A DNA stretch of 8,852 bases from a bacterium (GTDB lineage: Bacteria; Actinomycetota; Acidimicrobiia; Acidimicrobiales; CATQHL01), in the NCBI GenBank assembly GCA_028819945.1, contig JAPPKQ010000022.1, positions 1 through 8,852 on the forward strand, read 5' to 3'. This document shows, in pieces, positions 1 to 6,618 of the stretch. The position numbers were made by a program, and so were the translations under genes. The notes below the pieces were generated by a model. It was not told the DNA's origin. It saw only the letters and a program-made list of their open reading frames with translations, and made no database searches. Position 1 is the stretch's first letter; each line of letters begins with the position of its first letter.

Positions 1-301
1 GCCGGAAGTCCGCGTCGTCGGAGTAAACGCAGACGCCGTCAGCCACCCACCAGGCGGCGCCGCCGTAGGAGTGCACGCGGCTGCGCACGTTGGCCCCCGG
101 CGGCGTCATCTCCCGCACCGACCCGTCGGCGCTGCGGCGCATCAGCACCGTCCGACCCTGCGCCGCCGGTCGGGTCTCGGACCACCACAGGTCGGCCCCG
201 TCGGCTACGAGCATGGTGATCCGCACGCTGCCGGCAGCCAGCGACTCGGGCGTGACCGGCGACGGCCACGCTCCGTACGGCGCCGCCCCAGTCGGCGACA
301 C
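1..301 (-). CDS. S9 family peptidase (prolyl oligopeptidase / acylaminoacyl-peptidase type), N-terminal part, cut by window edge
   Basis: The minus strand is open from a GTG at 301 to the window edge, giving 100 residues. The translation begins MSPTGAAPYGAWPSPVTPES and continues with LVADGADLWWSETRP, a basic stretch ending TVLMRRSADG, then NVRSRVHSYGGAAWWVADG and VCVYSDDADFR. This series (PYG.WPSP near the start, W.E.RP, GR.VL.R, NVR.RVH.YGG) is typical of the start of the beta-propeller domain in S9 serine peptidases. The propeller gates access to a C-terminal alpha/beta-hydrolase domain that would lie beyond the window, so the catalytic Ser-Asp-His cannot be checked. GTG 301 was chosen because family similarity starts a few residues after it and no better in-frame start is visible upstream, where the frame runs into a hairpin repeat. 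No clear Shine-Dalgarno site precedes it. It lies 127 bp downstream of the aminotransferase on the same strand, with a hairpin in between, so it is probably a separate transcription unit. Confidence 0.82.
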   Translation of the reverse strand, partial: MSPTGAAPYGAWPSPVTPESLAAGSVRITMLVADGADLWWSETRPAAQGRTVLMRRSADGSVREMTPPGANVRSRVHSYGGAAWWVADGVCVYSDDADFR

Positions 302-366
302 TGGCGGCCGGCCGTCTAGGAGTGTGCTGAGTAATCCACGGACAACGCCAGTCTCGTGGCCGAGAC

Positions 367-394
367 GTGGATTCCGGCCGTCGCCGGAATGACG
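367..394. repeat. REP/dRS3-like hairpin repeat
   Basis: A perfect 8-bp inverted repeat, ATTCCGGC (371-378) and GCCGGAAT (383-390), encloses a CGTC tetraloop and is flanked by GTGG on the left and GACG on the right. The layout (GTGGATTCC ... GGAATGACG) matches the general form of a short palindromic repeat widely dispersed in bacterial genomes, of which neisserial dRS3 is one type. It lies between the aminotransferase stop and the peptidase start, both on the minus strand. It could also act as a hairpin terminator for the aminotransferase, although no T-tract follows on the minus strand. That it is dispersed in this genome is inference from form; only one copy is present in the window. Confidence 0.6.
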
Positions 395-428
395 AATCGG
401 GGCGTCGGCGGCATTGCTCAGCAGGCTC

Positions 429-1673
429 CTACGACAGGAAGTCGACGATGCGCCCGACGCCCTCGGCGAGGTCGTCGTCAGCCAGAGCGAACGAGAGGCG
501 CGCGTAGCCGGGGGCGCCGAAGGCCTCCCCGGCCACCACCGCCACCTTCGCCTCCGACAGCAGCAGATCGGCGAGTTCGAGGCTGGAACCCAGCTTTCGA
601 CCCGCCACAGACCGCTCCAGGACGCCCGCCAGCGACGGGAAGGCGTAGAACGCGCCTTGGGGAACGGGGCAGGCGACCCCGGGGATCTGCGACAGCAGGC
701 CGTGCATGGTGCGGCGCCGTCGGTCGAAGTGGGACCGCATCTCCACGACGGCGTCGAGCGGCCCCGAGACGGCGGCCAGCGCCGCCCGCTGAGCGATGTT
801 GCAGACGTTGGAGGTCTGGTGCGACTGCAGCGCCGCGGCGGCGGTCGCCACGGGCTGGGGGGCGATGATCCAGCCGATGCGCCAGCCCGTCATGGCGAAC
901 GTCTTGGCCACCCCGTTGATGATCACGCACCGCTCGGCCGCCGCCGGTGCGACCACCGGCAGCGAGACGTGGCGGTGATCGTCGTAGGTGAGGTGCTCGT
1001 AGATCTCGTCGGTCAGCACCCAGATGCCGTGACTCGCCGCCCAGTCGCCGATGGCCTCCACTTCTGCGGGGGGGTACACGCTGCCGGTGGGATTGGACGG
1101 CGAGCAGAAGATCAGCAGCTTGGTGCGTGGCGTGCGAGCCGCCTCGAGTTGCTCGAGCGTGACGCGGAAGCCGCTGGTCACATCGGTCTGCACGACCACC
1201 GTGCGGGCGCCCACCAGCGCCACCGGCTCTGGGTAACTGGGCCAGTAGGGGGCGGGCAGGATGGCCTCGTCGCCGGGGTCCAGCAGCGTGAGCAGGGCGT
1301 TGTAGACGGCGTGCTTGCCGCCGGCGGTCACGATCACCTGCTGCGGCGTGACTTCGAGACCCGAATCGCGCCGTGTCTTGACGGCGACGGCCTCACGCAG
1401 CTCGGGAAGGCCCGGCGTAGGGCTGTAGCGGTGGTCGCGGCGGTCACGGCAGGCGCGCACCGCGGCCTCCACGATGTGCGCAGGCGTCGGGAAATCCGGC
1501 TCGCCGGCGCCGAAGCCGATGACCGGCTCGCCGGCGGCGCGCAAGGCCTTGGCCTTGGCGTCGGTGGAGACGGTGGCCGACGGGGAAATCGCCGCCACAG
1601 CCCGCGAGACCGCTAGAAATGGGGCAGACGAATCGGGCGACGATCGAGATGAGGATGATGACGGGGAGCTCAC
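429..1673 (-). CDS. aspC: PLP-dependent class I/II aminotransferase (aspartate aminotransferase, AT-I beta type)
   Basis: A 414-residue fold-type I aminotransferase that probably transfers an amino group between aspartate (or an aromatic/prephenate-type substrate) and 2-oxoglutarate in the cytoplasm. Numbered from GTG 1673, landmarks include [12 protein letters not shown] (23-34), [12 protein letters not shown] (53-64), the glycine loop at [12 protein letters not shown] (116-127), SPSNPTG (191-197) and TDEIYEHL (221-228). The Schiff-base lysine is K257 in [16 protein letters not shown], and the C-terminal YARLSFA carries the likely substrate-carboxylate arginine. The length is normal for the family. 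The frame remains open to an ATG at 1733, which would overlap divergent serC. GTG 1673 is preferred because it avoids that overlap, and the sequence between 1673 and 1733 ([14 protein letters not shown]...) is not family-like. However, the ATG has a closer AAGGA. Only about 31 bp separate it from serC. Exact substrate specificity cannot be read from sequence, so the symbol is by family. Confidence 0.9.
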   Translation of the reverse strand: MSSPSSSSSRSSPDSSAPFLAVSRAVAAISPSATVSTDAKAKALRAAGEPVIGFGAGEPDFPTPAHIVEAAVRACRDRRDHRYSPTPGLPELREAVAVKTRRDSGLEVTPQQVIVTAGGKHAVYNALLTLLDPGDEAILPAPYWPSYPEPVALVGARTVVVQTDVTSGFRVTLEQLEAARTPRTKLLIFCSPSNPTGSVYPPAEVEAIGDWAASHGIWVLTDEIYEHLTYDDHRHVSLPVVAPAAAERCVIINGVAKTFAMTGWRIGWIIAPQPVATAAAALQSHQTSNVCNIAQRAALAAVSGPLDAVVEMRSHFDRRRRTMHGLLSQIPGVACPVPQGAFYAFPSLAGVLERSVAGRKLGSSLELADLLLSEAKVAVVAGEAFGAPGYARLSFALADDDLAEGVGRIVDFLS

Positions 1674-1704
1674 CGCTGCAGTCTGGCAGCCCGCCGGCAG
1701 AAAA

Positions 1705-2844
1705 ATGACCGGCGACGGCGCGTCGGCCGGCATCGTCCTTCCCGACGGGATACGTCCGAGCGACGGGCGCTTCGGCAGCGGGCCGTCGCGGGTCCCCCAC
1801 GAGGCCGTGTCGGCCCTTGCCGATGCGGCCGACGGCTACCTGGGCACCAGCCACCGGCGCACCGGCGTGCGCAGCGTCGTCGCCCGGCTGCAGGCGGGTT
1901 TCGCCGAACTCTTCTCGCTACCGGAAGACTGGGAGGTGGTGCTCGGCAACGGCGGCGCCACCGGCCTGTGGGACTGCCTCGGCTTCGGGCTGATCCGCCG
2001 CCGCAGCCAGCATCTGGCGTTCGGCGAGTTCTCGGCCAAGTTCGCCCGGGCGGTGCAGGCCGTGCCACACCTCGAGGCGCCGCAGATCATCGAGGCGCCG
2101 TTCGGAACCCACCCCGAGCCGGTCCCCGCCGACGTGGACGTGTATGCGCTGACCCACAACGAGACCTCCACGGGTGTGCAGATGCCGCTGCGGCGGCCCC
2201 CGGGGGTCGGCGCCGCCGACGGGCTGGTGGCCGCCGACGCCACCTCCGGCGCCGGCGGCCTGCGCTGGGATCCCGCCGAGGTGGACGTGTACTACTTCTC
2301 GCCGCAGAAGTGCTTCGCCGCCGACGGCGGGCTGTGGGTGGCCTGCTGCTCGCCGGCCGCCCTGCAGCGCATCGTCGAGATCGGCGACAGCGGGCGCTGG
2401 TGCCCTCCCACGCTGAGCCTGCCGCTGGCGGTGAAGAACTCCGCCGCCAACCAGACCTACAACACCCCCGCGCTGGCCACGGTGTTCCTCACGCTGCAGA
2501 CGGTGGAGTGGATGTGCGCCAACGGGGGCCTGGAGTGGGCCGCCGGCCGCTGCGACACCTCGGCGGAGACCATCTACAGCTGGGCCGAGGCATCCGACTA
2601 CGCCCAACCGTTCGTGGCCGAGGAGGCCGAGCGCAGTCGCGTGGTGGCCACCATCGACATCGACGCCGACGTCGCCGATGCGGGCCGGATAGCCACGGTG
2701 CTGCGGGCCAACGGCATCCGGGACACCGAGTCCTACCGGGCGCTCGGCCGCAACCAGCTCCGCATCTCGCTGTTCCCCGCCATCCCGCCCGGCGACGTGG
2801 CGGCGCTCTGCGCATGTATCGACCACATCGTGGCCCGGTTGTAG
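1705..2844 (+). CDS. serC: Phosphoserine aminotransferase, actinobacterial type
   Basis: Converts 3-phosphohydroxypyruvate and glutamate to O-phosphoserine and 2-oxoglutarate, the second step of serine synthesis, in the cytoplasm. The 379-residue protein shows the motifs of the actinobacterial SerC branch: [13 protein letters not shown] (18-30), [10 protein letters not shown] (46-55), [12 protein letters not shown] (79-90), FGEFSAKFA (106-114), [11 protein letters not shown] (151-161), [10 protein letters not shown] (177-186), and [15 protein letters not shown] with the PLP lysine at K202. Further on are [23 protein letters not shown] and a C-terminal [14 protein letters not shown]. The open frame extends upstream to 1474, but that extension is Ala/Arg-rich, lies over the divergent aminotransferase and has no family similarity. 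ATG 1705 places [11 protein letters not shown] at the expected distance. The ATG follows an A-run with only a weak GGCAG upstream, so a short-leader or leaderless transcript is possible. Neighbours are a divergent aminotransferase and, 67 bp downstream, yqgE. Confidence 0.95.
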   Translation: MTGDGASAGIVLPDGIRPSDGRFGSGPSRVPHEAVSALADAADGYLGTSHRRTGVRSVVARLQAGFAELFSLPEDWEVVLGNGGATGLWDCLGFGLIRRRSQHLAFGEFSAKFARAVQAVPHLEAPQIIEAPFGTHPEPVPADVDVYALTHNETSTGVQMPLRRPPGVGAADGLVAADATSGAGGLRWDPAEVDVYYFSPQKCFAADGGLWVACCSPAALQRIVEIGDSGRWCPPTLSLPLAVKNSAANQTYNTPALATVFLTLQTVEWMCANGGLEWAAGRCDTSAETIYSWAEASDYAQPFVAEEAERSRVVATIDIDADVADAGRIATVLRANGIRDTESYRALGRNQLRISLFPAIPPGDVAALCACIDHIVARL

Positions 2845-2870
2845 GCGCCCGGGCCCGCTCCGGCAACGTC

Positions 2871-2889
2871 CCGCCGATGCCGTCGGCGG
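2871..2889 (+). terminator. GC-rich hairpin between serC and yqgE
   Basis: CCGCCGA (2871-2877) pairs perfectly with TCGGCGG (2883-2889) around a 5-nt loop, 26 bp after the serC stop and 22 bp before the yqgE start. There is no T-tract, so it may be a weak terminator, a pause site or an mRNA-stabilising hairpin that lets serC and yqgE be expressed at different levels. Confidence 0.35.
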
Positions 2890-2911
2890 ACGCCGGTCCG
2901 CGCGCCGTGCC

Positions 2912-3454
2912 ATGAGCGAGTTCCACGCCCGCAAGTTGCTGGTCGCCACGCCGCTCATCGACGACGGCAACTTCGACCACACCGTCGTGCTGCTGCTGGA
3001 GCACACCTCCGAGGGCGCGGTGGGCCTGGTGCTGAACCGGCCCTCGACGCTGGTCGTGGCCGAGTTGCTGACCGGTTGGGAGGACGTGCCGGGGGTGCTG
3101 TACTCGGGCGGACCGGTGTCGCCCGAGAGCCTCATCGGCCTGGCGCGGGAGTGGCCCGACTGCTCGGAGTTGGGCTGGAAGCGCATCCTCGACGATGTCG
3201 GCAGCGTGGACCTGTCCCTGGGGGCCGAGCAGCTTGCCGGCAGGCCCGGATTGCGTCTCTTCTTCGGATACGCCGGCTGGGAGGCCGAGCAACTCGACGG
3301 GGAGATCTCCGCCGGTGCATGGTTCGTGGTGGATCCCGAACCGGGCGACGTCCTCACCGACGATCCCGACGGTCTGTGGCGCTCGGTGCTGGCACGCCAG
3401 CCCGACCAGGTGGCCTGGTTCCAGAACTACCCCGACGACCTCCGCTCCAACTGA
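2912..3454 (+). CDS. YqgE/AlgH family protein (UPF0301, DUF179)
   Basis: A 180-residue protein matching the YqgE/AlgH family along its full length. Hallmarks are KLLVATPLIDDGNFDHTVVLLLEH (8-31) with D17-D18 and the F..TV.L..EH pattern, GAVGLVLNRPS (35-45), the central LYSGGPVSPESL, and FFGYAGWEAEQLDGEI followed by AWFVV. The length is slightly below the usual 185-200. The family is widespread and structurally known, but its molecular function is not settled: AlgH was named for an effect on alginate regulation in Pseudomonas. No signal peptide or membrane segment is visible, so it is probably cytoplasmic. ATG 2912 aligns with the usual start of the family (a few residues before LL.A.P) and has no good Shine-Dalgarno site. 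It is colinear with serC, with a hairpin between them. An 11-bp inverted repeat spans its stop codon. Confidence 0.93.
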   Translation: MSEFHARKLLVATPLIDDGNFDHTVVLLLEHTSEGAVGLVLNRPSTLVVAELLTGWEDVPGVLYSGGPVSPESLIGLAREWPDCSELGWKRILDDVGSVDLSLGAEQLAGRPGLRLFFGYAGWEAEQLDGEISAGAWFVVDPEPGDVLTDDPDGLWRSVLARQPDQVAWFQNYPDDLRSN

Positions 3455-3494
3455 CTCCGCGGGCGGCCGGGCCGTCGCCGGTGAGCGGAGGTCG
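3436..3494 (+). terminator. Inverted repeat spanning the yqgE stop codon, probable terminator
   Basis: CGACCTCCGCT (3436-3446) is an exact reverse complement of AGCGGAGGTCG (3484-3494). The 37-nt loop contains the yqgE TGA and a smaller GGCG/CGCC stem. The site lies between convergent yqgE (+) and the Uma2 gene (-). It lacks a T-tract, so it may be a factor-dependent or bidirectional terminator; the pairing is directly visible but the function is inferred. Confidence 0.45.
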
Positions 3495-3572
3495 GGGTTG
3501 CCTGCGGCCCGATGTCCGGGGACCGTCCTGCCCGCCCTCGGCGCTCGGCGGGATGTCCGGTCGTTGTTCGGC

Positions 3573-4286
3573 TCAGGCGGGCGGGGCGCTGCGGCCGATT
3601 TGTCGGCGCAGTGCCGCCAGTTCCGACTCGGCGGCGCGCCGGGCTGCGACCTCGGCCTCGTGGGCCTCGTGCAGGTCGTCGGGGTCGCGCAGCCAGGTGC
3701 GGGTGGCGGGGTCGTAGAGTCGTAGTTTGGGGGGTTGCCAGTGCAGGTCGAGTCCCAAGGCAGCGCTGTGGCCGGTGAGTGAGCCGTCGGCGGCGCCGGC
3801 GGTGACGTCGATGGGTTGCCAGCGGCCCGTCCGGCGGTCTTCGCCCTGCAGCGCCGGCGTGAAGTAGTCGCCGCCGGTGGGGTCGAGGCGCCAGTACTCC
3901 TGCACGCCGAGGGCGGCGAAGCGGGCCGGCTTGGCGCGCAGGTCCCGCTTGTAGGTGGTGTGCGAGGCGATCTCCAACGCGAACGCGGGCGGCGCGCCCG
4001 CCTCCCAGACCCGGTAGGTGCTCCGGCCCTCCACGGCGGCGACGTCGACACCGAACGCCACCGCCACGTCGGGCGCCACAACGACTTTCGGGTCGCCCTT
4101 CTGGAAATACACGTTGATGTCGTTGAGAACCCAAGCGTCGTCGCAGCCGGGTCTCGCGGCGAGCCAGTGGCGCAGCGCGAAGACGAGCTCGCCGCGGCGG
4201 CGTGTCTGCAGATCTCCTTCGGGCACTCTCGGCCCCTCCGGGTACTCGACCTCCACCTCGGGAGGGCCGGCCACCACCGCACTCAT
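3573..4286 (-). CDS. Uma2 family endonuclease-like protein (DUF820, PD-(D/E)XK fold)
   Basis: A 237-residue protein with the Uma2/DUF820 pattern: GELVFALRHWLAAR (32-45), VLNDINVYF, then APDVAVAFG with D73, FALEIASHTTYKRDLRAK with E105 and K119, and FAALGVQEYWRLDP (123-136). The D...E...K arrangement is the PD-(D/E)XK nuclease signature. A proline-rich segment (WQPPKLRLYDPATRTWLRDPDD) and a charged heptad-like helix (HEAHEAEVAARRAAESELAALRRQI, about 206-230) form the C-terminus; this coiled-coil tail is common in the family. Uma2 proteins are abundant in cyanobacteria and actinobacteria and usually solitary; nuclease activity is predicted from fold and the biological role is unclear. ATG 4286 is supported by GGGGG about 9 nt upstream. 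The gene is monocistronic and convergent with yqgE, with its own promoter candidate upstream. A longer overlapping minus-strand frame (2489-4282) is a shadow. Confidence 0.88.
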   Translation of the reverse strand: MSAVVAGPPEVEVEYPEGPRVPEGDLQTRRRGELVFALRHWLAARPGCDDAWVLNDINVYFQKGDPKVVVAPDVAVAFGVDVAAVEGRSTYRVWEAGAPPAFALEIASHTTYKRDLRAKPARFAALGVQEYWRLDPTGGDYFTPALQGEDRRTGRWQPIDVTAGAADGSLTGHSAALGLDLHWQPPKLRLYDPATRTWLRDPDDLHEAHEAEVAARRAAESELAALRRQIGRSAPPA

Positions 4287-4313
4287 CGGTGCACACCCCC
4301 AATCACGTCGGCA

Positions 4314-4342
4314 ACCTTACCGGCACCCCGCCGGAGTGGCAA
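4314..4342 (-). promoter_or_regulatory. Sigma70-type promoter of the Uma2 gene
   Basis: On the minus strand TTGCCA (4342-4337) and TAAGGT (4319-4314) are separated by exactly 17 nt, fitting TTGNNN-N17-TANNNT for an actinobacterial vegetative promoter. A start site about 7 nt past the -10 box leaves a leader of roughly 20 nt carrying the GGGGG ribosome site. The promoter lies beside the most AT-rich stretch in the window (about 4340-4440). Found by eye, not experimentally supported. Confidence 0.5.
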
Positions 4343-4447
4343 ACTCAACCAATATGAAAAACATTGAAGGTGGTGGTAGTTGTTCCGATGCTGGCCCGAT
4401 CCTCCAGAATCGCCGACAATACTCGGCGGGTGGACAGAGTGCTGCCT

Positions 4448-4474
4448 CCACGCATCCGTGGCCCTACCGCCACG
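4448..4474 (-). terminator. Alternative hairpins downstream of rsgA
   Basis: Three short arms form two mutually exclusive stems: CCACG (4448-4452) with CGTGG (4457-4461) around a 4-nt loop, and CGTGGC (4457-4462) with GCCACG (4469-4474) around a 6-nt loop. They lie about 35-60 nt beyond the rsgA stop on the minus strand. No T-tract follows on either strand, so a role in ending rsgA transcripts is only a suggestion. The rest of the 221-bp gap between rsgA and the Uma2 gene holds nothing recognisable other than the Uma2 promoter. Confidence 0.25.
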
Positions 4475-4507
4475 CACAGTTCCGAAGGGCCCGGAAGGCT
4501 CCGTCCT

Positions 4508-5686
4508 CTACCCGCCCGGCCCCGACGGGCGGCGGCGCACTCTCCTGCGGGGCCTGACGCCGCGGCGGCCCCGTGACTGGAGGCGGAGGCGCTCGGCGCG
4601 GGCCTCGGACTGCTGCGCCAGTTCGTCCCAGAGCCGCTGGTAGCGCTCGAGTCGGGAGGCGTCCACCTCTCCGGCCCGCACGGCCTTCTGCACGGCGCAG
4701 CCCGGCTCGGTGCGGTGGGTGCAGTCTCGGAACCGGCAGTCTGCGGCCCGCCCGGCGATGTCGCTGAAGACCTCGTCGAGGGCCAGGTCGGCGTCCCAGA
4801 GGCTCACCGCCCGCAGCCCGGGCGTGTCGATCGCCACGCCGCCGCCGGGCATCAGCACCAGCTCGCGGCGCACCGTGGTGTGCCGGCCGGCCCGGTCGGC
4901 GCCGCGCACGTCGCCGACAGCCAGCACCGCGTCGCCGATGAGGGCGTTCAGCAGGGTGGACTTGCCCACGCCCGACGGCCCCAGCACGACGAGGGTCCGG
5001 TTGGGCGCCACGGCCCGGCGCAGGCCGTCGAGGCCCCAGCGGGCGGTGGCACTGGTCTCGAGGATGTCGATTCCGGGCGCCAGAGCGGCCATCCGGCGGC
5101 GGACCTGCCGCCGGCCGGAGCCGTCGAGCAGATCGCCCTTGCTCAGCACAAGCAGCGGTTCGGCGCCGCTGTCGGCAGCCATCACCAGGAACCGCTCCAC
5201 GCGGGCCTCGTTCGGCGGCACGTCGAGGCCCACCAGGATGCCCACCACGTCGACGTTGGCAGCCAGGGTCTGCTTGGTGACGGTGATTGCCGGATCGCGC
5301 CGCACGATGGCGGTGCGCCGCGGCAGCACCGTGTCGATCACCGCCCCGCTCCCGGCGCCCTCGCCGCCGGCCACATCGCTCCCCCGGCCGCCGTCCCGGC
5401 CGGGCCCGCCTCCGTCGGCGTCGCTGAAGAGAACCCAGTCGCCGGCGCTGGGCGACACCGCGGCCTGCGACCGCTGCGAGTCGGAGGCCGCCGTCACCTC
5501 GCCGTCGGCCCCCAGCACGACACAGAATCCCCGACCGACGGTGCCGACCCGCCCCGGTCGGCTGCCCGCCAACGCCGTCCCGACGCCCGCCGCCGAATCC
5601 GCCCGCCGCCGCGCCAGCACCTCCTCCCACCCGGCGTCCCAGCCGTAGCGCTCGAGGCTCAGCGGACCCGCATCCGGGACCGTCAT
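4508..5686 (-). CDS. rsgA: Ribosome small subunit-dependent GTPase A
   Basis: RsgA (YjeQ) binds the 30S subunit and hydrolyses GTP during late small-subunit maturation. The 392-residue product shows the circularly permuted G-motif order of the family. An N-terminal OB fold (about 45-130, with GDWVLFSD and [12 protein letters not shown]) is followed by [12 protein letters not shown]4 as LSKGD (181-185), G5 TSA (211-213), P-loop GPSGVGKST (236-244), switch GRHTT (267-271) and G3 DTPG (287-290). The zinc finger follows, with C317, C322, H324 and C330. The C-terminus is extended by a strongly basic Arg-rich tail (about 366-388). The OB fold carries an unusual Gly/Asp-rich insertion of about 25 residues (90-115). 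ATG 5686 was chosen because everything further upstream in the frame is unrelated. The start overlaps the TGA of the upstream remnant ORF by ATGA, suggesting translational coupling. A hairpin lies after the stop. Confidence 0.95.
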   Translation of the reverse strand: MTVPDAGPLSLERYGWDAGWEEVLARRRADSAAGVGTALAGSRPGRVGTVGRGFCVVLGADGEVTAASDSQRSQAAVSPSAGDWVLFSDADGGGPGRDGGRGSDVAGGEGAGSGAVIDTVLPRRTAIVRRDPAITVTKQTLAANVDVVGILVGLDVPPNEARVERFLVMAADSGAEPLLVLSKGDLLDGSGRRQVRRRMAALAPGIDILETSATARWGLDGLRRAVAPNRTLVVLGPSGVGKSTLLNALIGDAVLAVGDVRGADRAGRHTTVRRELVLMPGGGVAIDTPGLRAVSLWDADLALDEVFSDIAGRAADCRFRDCTHRTEPGCAVQKAVRAGEVDASRLERYQRLWDELAQQSEARAERLRLQSRGRRGVRPRRRVRRRPSGPGG

Positions 5687-5871
5687 TGCGGGACAGGCGG
5701 TGTCAGCAAGGGCTTGGCGACGGCACCGAGCCAGGCGTTCCGGCCGACGTAGGCCAGGTCGGTCTTGTGGCTCCCGTAGATGTGCTCCTTGAACTCCGAC
5801 GCGTCCATCTTCCCCCGCAAGATGTCCGCCGCCGCGAACAGATGCCGCTCCAACTGCCCCAGCGTCAGCAC
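5683..5871 (-). pseudogene. Remnant of type I restriction-modification methylase (HsdM N-terminus), 62 codons
   Basis: The frame starts at GTG 5871 (an in-frame TAG lies a few codons upstream) and reads [20 protein letters not shown] then [13 protein letters not shown]. This is the canonical start of HsdM/N6-adenine DNA methylases (HsdM_N domain: LTL.QLE.HL..AADILRG..D.S.YK..I.G). An intact HsdM would continue with LLFLKR.SD and about 450 further residues including NPPF. Here the sequence turns after HIYG into [20 protein letters not shown] and ends PLLTPPVPQ, which I do not recognise. The methylase domain, HsdS and HsdR are absent. The TGA overlaps the rsgA start (ATGA), so the remnant may now serve as a translated leader for rsgA. 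It could alternatively be a functional small ORF that co-opted the methylase N-terminus. No good Shine-Dalgarno site is seen. Confidence 0.75.
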
Positions 5872-6055
5872 GCCGCAAGGCTAGAACCCGGCCCGAACCT
5901 CCGCCGCTCGCCGGACTTGTCGACCGCCCAGCCACCAGACCCAGGCGCCGCTGGCAACGGCGCGGGCCACAGCGGCGTCGGACACCGGTCGCATATGCCA
6001 CACCTCGGAGTCCCGCCGATGAAGGGGCCGGGGCAGCGACGGCGGTCGCCGGTGG

Positions 6056-6061
6056 TACGCT
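6056..6061 (+). promoter_or_regulatory. Candidate -10 element of the small membrane protein gene
   Basis: TACGCT, preceded by GG, fits TANNNT about 65 bp upstream of the ATG at 6126. No convincing -35 box lies 16-18 nt upstream. The rest of the 254-bp gap between the hsdM remnant and this gene holds no recognisable gene. Confidence 0.3.
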
Positions 6062-6090
6062 CAGAGTCAGCTTCCCCCTGAGGCGACGAG

Positions 6091-6115
6091 CCGGGCGATC
6101 CAGCCCGGAGGAGGG
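6091..6115 (+). promoter_or_regulatory. Leader hairpin overlapping a strong ribosome binding site
   Basis: CCGGGC (6091-6096) pairs perfectly with GCCCGG (6103-6108) around GATCCA. The right arm takes the first two G of the purine run GGAGGAGGG (6107-6115), the best Shine-Dalgarno sequence in the window, about 10 nt before ATG 6126. Partial sequestration of the ribosome site by this hairpin is possible. It matches no riboswitch class that I recognise. Confidence 0.45.
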
Positions 6116-6125
6116 AAGCAGCGCA

Positions 6126-6416
6126 ATGGAGATCAGCCAACTCGAGTTCATCATCGCCTGGGTATCGATCCTCGGAACCAGCCTCGGCGGCGTGTTCGCG
6201 GCCTTCAAGTTCCTGCACCGCGAGATGCGAGACGGCTTCAAGCGCCAGGACGAGATGCTCGAGCAGGTCACGGACCTGCGGGTCGCCGTGGCCCGCATCG
6301 AAGGACACATGGGAATCGGGTTCCCCGGAGCGGCCGGAGGCCGGCACGAAGGCGGCGAGCGCCCGGTCGCACCGCGAGGCACCGCCGTCGCCAGACCCGA
6401 AGCGGCGGCTCAGTAG
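6126..6416 (+). CDS. Small single-pass membrane protein with coiled-coil segment, function unknown
   Basis: A 96-residue protein with an N-terminal hydrophobic helix (about 7-29, FIIAWVSILGTSLGGVFAAF) followed by a charged amphipathic helix with heptad-like spacing (about 32-62, REMRDGFKRQDEMLEQVTDL then RVAVARIEG). The tail (70-96) is Gly/Pro/Ala-rich and probably unstructured. No cleavage site is evident, so the helix is likely a membrane anchor with a cytoplasmic or external coiled coil. The strong GGAGGAGGG site and the sharp contrast between hydrophobic and charged blocks argue for a real gene; long antisense frames over the same DNA (5865-6347 and 4508-6382) have no such pattern. Codons 72-89 lie within a 54-bp sequence repeated at the ATPase start, so the C-terminus may be an acquired sequence. 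I do not recognise the family; it superficially resembles small phage or toxin-type membrane/coiled-coil proteins. It converges on the ATPase. Confidence 0.75.
   Translation: MEISQLEFIIAWVSILGTSLGGVFAAFKFLHREMRDGFKRQDEMLEQVTDLRVAVARIEGHMGIGFPGAAGGRHEGGERPVAPRGTAVARPEAAAQ
6339..6392. repeat. 54-bp direct repeat, left copy
   Basis: This copy matches 7855-7908 at 52 of 54 positions in the same orientation; the mismatches are a/g and g/a near the right end. The similarity stops abruptly at both edges. It lies inside the 3' part of the small membrane protein gene. Read on the minus strand, both copies encode PRGATGRSPPSC, which resembles the N-terminal PxxGxxPP segment of the ATPase family, so this copy may be a detached 5' fragment of such a gene. 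Confidence 0.85.
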
Positions 6417-6509
6417 CCCCCGCGCCCGGCCTGTCCGCCTCGAACTCGATTGCCGGCCGTCGCGTCCGGCGGCACGCGGGATTCAGTGCCGCCCGCGGTC
6501 GCCGTGGCT

Positions 6510-6542
6510 CGGTCGAGTCACTTGCTGGCAGGCGGGAGCTGC
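6510..6542. repeat. 33-bp imperfect direct repeat, left copy
   Basis: It starts with CGGTCGAGTCA and matches 6586-6618 at 26 of 33 positions (first 11 identical, then TGCT, CGGGA and CTGC blocks conserved). The two copies are 76 bp apart in register, in the gap between the convergent small protein and ATPase genes. Otherwise nothing recognisable lies in 6417-6601. Confidence 0.55.
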
Positions 6543-6585
6543 GCATCCATGTGGATCCCCGCCTGGCCGCGGCCCACGGCCCGTC

Positions 6586-6618
6586 CGGTCGAGTCAGATG
6601 CTCATAGCCGGGACCTGC
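6586..6618. repeat. 33-bp imperfect direct repeat, right copy
   Basis: Partner of 6510-6542. This copy contains the TGA stop codon of the ATPase (6602-6604), so the end of the ATPase reading frame coincides with the repeat. Confidence 0.55.

Noticed and set aside
414..1616. Plus-strand 400-residue ORF antisense to the aminotransferase
   Set aside because: His/Gly/Arg-rich composition without domains; the opposite strand encodes a complete PLP enzyme.
1474..1704. Upstream extension of serC (77 residues)
   Set aside because: Lies antisense over the aminotransferase 5' end and has no SerC similarity; ATG 1705 gives the expected length.
1918..3357. Long minus-strand ORF antisense to serC and yqgE
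   Set aside because: Arg/Pro/Gly-rich shadow produced by high GC; both genes on the plus strand show clear family motifs.
6062..6125. Riboswitch in the leader of the small membrane protein
   Set aside because: One 6-bp hairpin near the ribosome site is seen, but no conserved core of any riboswitch class I know.
4508..6382. 624-residue minus-strand ORF extending rsgA far upstream
   Set aside because: Only the last 392 residues are RsgA. The upstream part overlaps the hsdM remnant and the antisense of the small membrane protein, with no motifs.
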